NCBI GenBank assembly: GCA_002399565.1
Contig: DHDW01000015.1
Coordinates: 3,264-29,095, forward strand
Source: Bacteroidales bacterium UBA4866
GTDB lineage: Bacteria; Bacteroidota; Bacteroidia; Bacteroidales; P3
DNA: 25,832 nt
Reading direction: 5' to 3'
Shown here: in pieces, positions 23,662-25,832 of the stretch
Numbering within the stretch: the first letter of the stretch is position 1
Layout of the letters: each line of letters starts with the position of its first letter
Position numbers and translations under genes: made by a program
The notes under the pieces: generated by a model
Databases searched by the model: none
Told to the model about the DNA's origin: nothing
Seen by the model: the letters and a program-made list of their open reading frames with translations, nothing else

Positions 23662-24294
23662 ATGAAATCAAGAAACATTATTTCAATTGTACTAATTGTA
23701 GGAGTTTTAGCCTTAGTGGTTGTTTTATACAATAGCATTATGCGCCCTCTACGTTTTGAAGCAGAATACAACAAACGTTCAACTGAAGTTATAAATAAAT
23801 TAAAAGACATTAGAGCCATTCAAGAAGCTTATAAAAGCACACATGGACAATTTTGCGGCAATATAGATTCTTTGATAATTTTCCTTGAAACTGGTAAAGT
23901 TAATATGGTAAAGAAATTTGGAATTGTTCCAGATTCATTAACTGAAGCTCAAGCATTAAAAGCAGGAATTATAAAAAGAGATACTGTTGAAGTAAATCCA
24001 TTAGAAAAACTTATGGAAGAAAAGAAATTAATTACTTCTGCAAAAGAAATAAAGAACCTTAAATATATTCCTTACTCAGATAATAAAGTATTTGTAATGA
24101 AAGCTGATGTTATTGAAAGAGGTGGAGTGAAAGTTCCAACCTTTGAAGCAACAGCTGATATATTTACTTACACAAAGGAAATGAAGGAACAAGATGTTGT
24201 TAACTTAAAGGCTGAACTTGAAGGCAAAAATCGTTTCCCTGGCTGGAAAGTTGGAGATGTTACACAACCTATAACTGACGGTAACTGGGAATAA
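23662..24294 (+). CDS. Membrane-anchored protein, pseudopilin-like N-terminus, unknown function
   Basis: The 210-aa product (ATG at 23662; an in-frame TTG lies 9 bp upstream) has a short basic start and one helix (about residues 5-25, IISIVLIVGVLALVVVLY) followed by a long amphipathic helix (EYNKRSTEVINKLKDIRAIQEAYKSTHGQF). That layout, ending in a small C-terminal domain, resembles pseudopilins or PilN/PilO-type proteins, but no GFxxxE prepilin cleavage motif is present. The protein is otherwise unrecognised. The next gene, 9 bp away, encodes a DUF3822 protein whose fold is thought to be actin/PilM-like, so the pair may form a small envelope complex. This is inference; only the membrane topology is clear. 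Confidence 0.6.
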   Translation: MKSRNIISIVLIVGVLALVVVLYNSIMRPLRFEAEYNKRSTEVINKLKDIRAIQEAYKSTHGQFCGNIDSLIIFLETGKVNMVKKFGIVPDSLTEAQALKAGIIKRDTVEVNPLEKLMEEKKLITSAKEIKNLKYIPYSDNKVFVMKADVIERGGVKVPTFEATADIFTYTKEMKEQDVVNLKAELEGKNRFPGWKVGDVTQPITDGNWE

Positions 24295-24303
24295 TTTATA
24301 GAT

Positions 24304-25137
24304 ATGGATAAATTCAAATTAGTTAGTTTAGTTAAATCTGAAGACAATATCATAACTCAAGAAACTGATTTATGTATTTGTGTTGGGAGTAATGGATTTA
24401 CCTTTTCGTTAATAAGTAATTATAAACTTAAGGCATTAGGGGAGTTCATCACTGACTTAAATTCAGATATCACTTCTGTTATGACAAACCTTAAAGCTTG
24501 TTTTAACTCAATTGATATTAGACTATTTAATTTTGCTAATATTAAAATTATTATCCAAACACCTAAAAATATATTTGTCCCTTACAAAATATACGATAAT
24601 TCAAAAACAAAAGAATATATTCGCTCAGTTGCTCTAATTAGCGGGAGTGAAATTGTTCTTGAAAATATTTCAGAACGTTTAGATATTGTTTCTGTTTTCA
24701 CTATTCCAATGCAGCAGCATTCAGGCATTAAAATCCTAATGCCTAAGGCTAAATTTGTTTCTGCACAACAAGTAATGGCTGAGTATGGATTTGAAATTTC
24801 TAAGCTAACTGGCAATAGTGCAATTCTTCTAAAAAGAGAGACTTCTTGTGATTTAGTCATTTTTAAAGCAAATCAATTTACTTACGGAAATAGCTTTACT
24901 TTTTCCAACGAAAATGATATGATTTATAATATTATTTTTGCTTTTGAACAATTGGGCATAGATACTGAGGAAATAACGTTCTTGGTTACTGGTCAAGAAT
25001 ATTCTAATGATGAGAAACAAATACTAAGAAAGTATATTAAGAATGTTTCTTATGCAAATCCAATGGAAGATGTAAAGGTAGGTTTGGAATTCGATGGAAT
25101 AAATCTACAAAACTATTTTCTTACTTTAGTAAAATAA
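24304..25137 (+). CDS. DUF3822 family protein
   Basis: This 277-aa protein matches the Bacteroidota DUF3822 family in length, in the pattern of a predicted actin/PilM-like beta-alpha fold (for example DLCICVGSNGFTFSLIS near the start and the segment EEITFLVTGQEYS near the end), and in its position directly before rsmD, which is the usual neighbourhood. No catalytic residues are apparent. It has no signal peptide and is probably cytoplasmic or attached to the membrane through a partner. It starts 9 bp after the membrane-anchored protein and ends 8 bp before rsmD, so the three genes are probably one transcript. The family function is unknown. Confidence 0.8.
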   Translation: MDKFKLVSLVKSEDNIITQETDLCICVGSNGFTFSLISNYKLKALGEFITDLNSDITSVMTNLKACFNSIDIRLFNFANIKIIIQTPKNIFVPYKIYDNSKTKEYIRSVALISGSEIVLENISERLDIVSVFTIPMQQHSGIKILMPKAKFVSAQQVMAEYGFEISKLTGNSAILLKRETSCDLVIFKANQFTYGNSFTFSNENDMIYNIIFAFEQLGIDTEEITFLVTGQEYSNDEKQILRKYIKNVSYANPMEDVKVGLEFDGINLQNYFLTLVK

Positions 25138-25145
25138 AATCTTCA

Positions 25146-25694
25146 ATGAGAATAATTGCAGGTGAGTATAGAGGGAGAAGATTAAACCCTCCTACTAATC
25201 TTCCTGTTAGACCAACAACCGATCTAGCAAGAGAAAGCTTATTTAATATCCTACGCAATAAGATTGATTTTACAGAAATTTCTACCTTAGATCTTTTTGC
25301 AGGTACAGGTTCCATAAGCTTTGAATTTATATCAAGAGGAGTTAAACAAGCAATGGCTGTTGATCAAGACCAACGTTGTGTTGACTTTATTAAAAAATCT
25401 TCAACAGACCTAAAAATAAGTAATCTTTTTGCTCTAAGAAGCGATGTATTTATATTTTTAGGGCGTTCTCAAATGAGTTTCGATGTTGTTTTTGCTGACC
25501 CTCCTTACGACTTAAAACAATTAAATTTAATCCCTGATTTAGTTCTTAAAAGCTTTGTTAATCCTAATGGATTATTTATTTTAGAACATCCAAAAGAATA
25601 TTCATTTAATGATCATCAATATTTCTTAGAACAAAGAAATTACGGAAAAGTAAACTTTACTTTTTTCCAGCACACAGATAAAACAAATTCCTAA
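25146..25694 (+). CDS. rsmD: 16S rRNA (guanine966-N2)-methyltransferase (RsmD)
   Basis: RsmD methylates G966 (E. coli numbering) of 16S rRNA in the assembling 30S subunit, using SAM. The 182-aa protein opens with MRIIAGEYRGRRL and RPTTDLARESLFNIL, which are specific to RsmD, followed by the SAM motif LDLFAGTGSISFE (48-60) and the catalytic DPPY (D118-P-P-Y121). Length is normal. It is the last gene of the DUF3822 set; the repeat described at 25714-25766 follows its stop. Confidence 0.96.
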   Translation: MRIIAGEYRGRRLNPPTNLPVRPTTDLARESLFNILRNKIDFTEISTLDLFAGTGSISFEFISRGVKQAMAVDQDQRCVDFIKKSSTDLKISNLFALRSDVFIFLGRSQMSFDVVFADPPYDLKQLNLIPDLVLKSFVNPNGLFILEHPKEYSFNDHQYFLEQRNYGKVNFTFFQHTDKTNS

Positions 25695-25713
25695 ACTAAG
25701 TTTATTTAAAATT

Positions 25714-25766
25714 AAACGGGACTTTTTTTAATTTAATCGGCACTTAATTAAAAAAAGTCGGCGCTT
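25714..25766. repeat. Dispersed repeat copy B / terminator-like hairpin after rsmD
   Basis: AAACGGGACTTTTTTT (25714-25729), CGGCACTT (25738-25745) and AAAAAAAGTCGGCGCTT (25750-25766) are modules also found at 6929-6986 in the opposite order and orientation. GACTTTTTTT (25720-25729) pairs with AAAAAAAGTC (25750-25759), a 10-bp stem with a 20-nt loop. It begins 20 bp after the rsmD stop. It may be a mobile or regulatory repeat, or a weak terminator. Confidence 0.5.
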
Positions 25767-25832
25767 ATTTTTATTTATATCAAGGATATTTTTCATTATC
25801 ATTTAAGTTTTTAGGCATAAAAAAACATCAAG

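Overview
The window is AT-rich (about two-thirds A+T by eye) and reads as a chromosomal segment of a Bacteroidota bacterium, perhaps a Bacteroidales member. The evidence is an OMP-barrel TonB-dependent receptor with a carboxypeptidase-regulatory-like N-terminus, a type IX secretion (T9SS) sorting domain, a DUF3822 gene beside rsmD, a phosphotransferase fused to a RapZ C-terminal domain, a fused-type KorA with KorB, and promoters of the Bacteroidota form (TTG, about 20 nt, TAnnTTTG). All identifications come from reading motifs; no database search was possible.

Layout. (1) 132-3673, minus strand: a compact set of three genes for a secreted protein of unknown function, a T9SS-exported SGNH-type hydrolase, and a degenerate sigma-54-activator-like AAA+ protein. 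(2) 3856-6927, plus: a TonB-dependent outer-membrane protein and a small PD-(D/E)XK protein (HsdR N-terminal type) whose coding sequence contains a strong RNA hairpin. (3) 7173-10041, plus: korA-korB, 2-oxoacid (probably 2-oxoglutarate):ferredoxin oxidoreductase, closed by a textbook intrinsic terminator. (4) 10210-12588: a small membrane protein and a convergent ABC-F ATPase. (5) 12589-19316: an accessory, defence-like island. It begins with a 22-bp-period array of six palindromes, then a DUF1016/YhcG-type nuclease, then a leader predicted to fold into a roughly 144-nt hairpin, then a three-gene restriction-modification-like module (a methylase-like protein with only a SAM motif, an Eco57I-type NPPY methylase, and a GIY-YIG plus SF2 helicase protein). 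(6) 19333-20031, minus: a TonB-family protein. (7) 20425-25694, plus: queA, ispD, the APH-RapZ fusion, a membrane-anchored protein, a DUF3822 protein and rsmD, with a dispersed repeat at the right edge.

How the parts work together. KorAB links the oxidative or reductive TCA step to ferredoxin. The receptor and the TonB-family protein belong to the same type of outer-membrane energy-coupled import, but are not adjacent. queA and ispD overlap, and so do ispD and the APH-RapZ gene, so those three are probably translationally coupled. The island carries the most unexplained structure. The nuclease gene and the methylase/helicase genes each carry the same 19-bp sequence spanning a -7 promoter box, and the second copy drives a long structured 5' leader. 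The leader's apical strand can also pair with a sequence directly in front of a T7 run, which suggests an attenuator or a pseudoknotted RNA that could control, or take part in, the restriction-like system.
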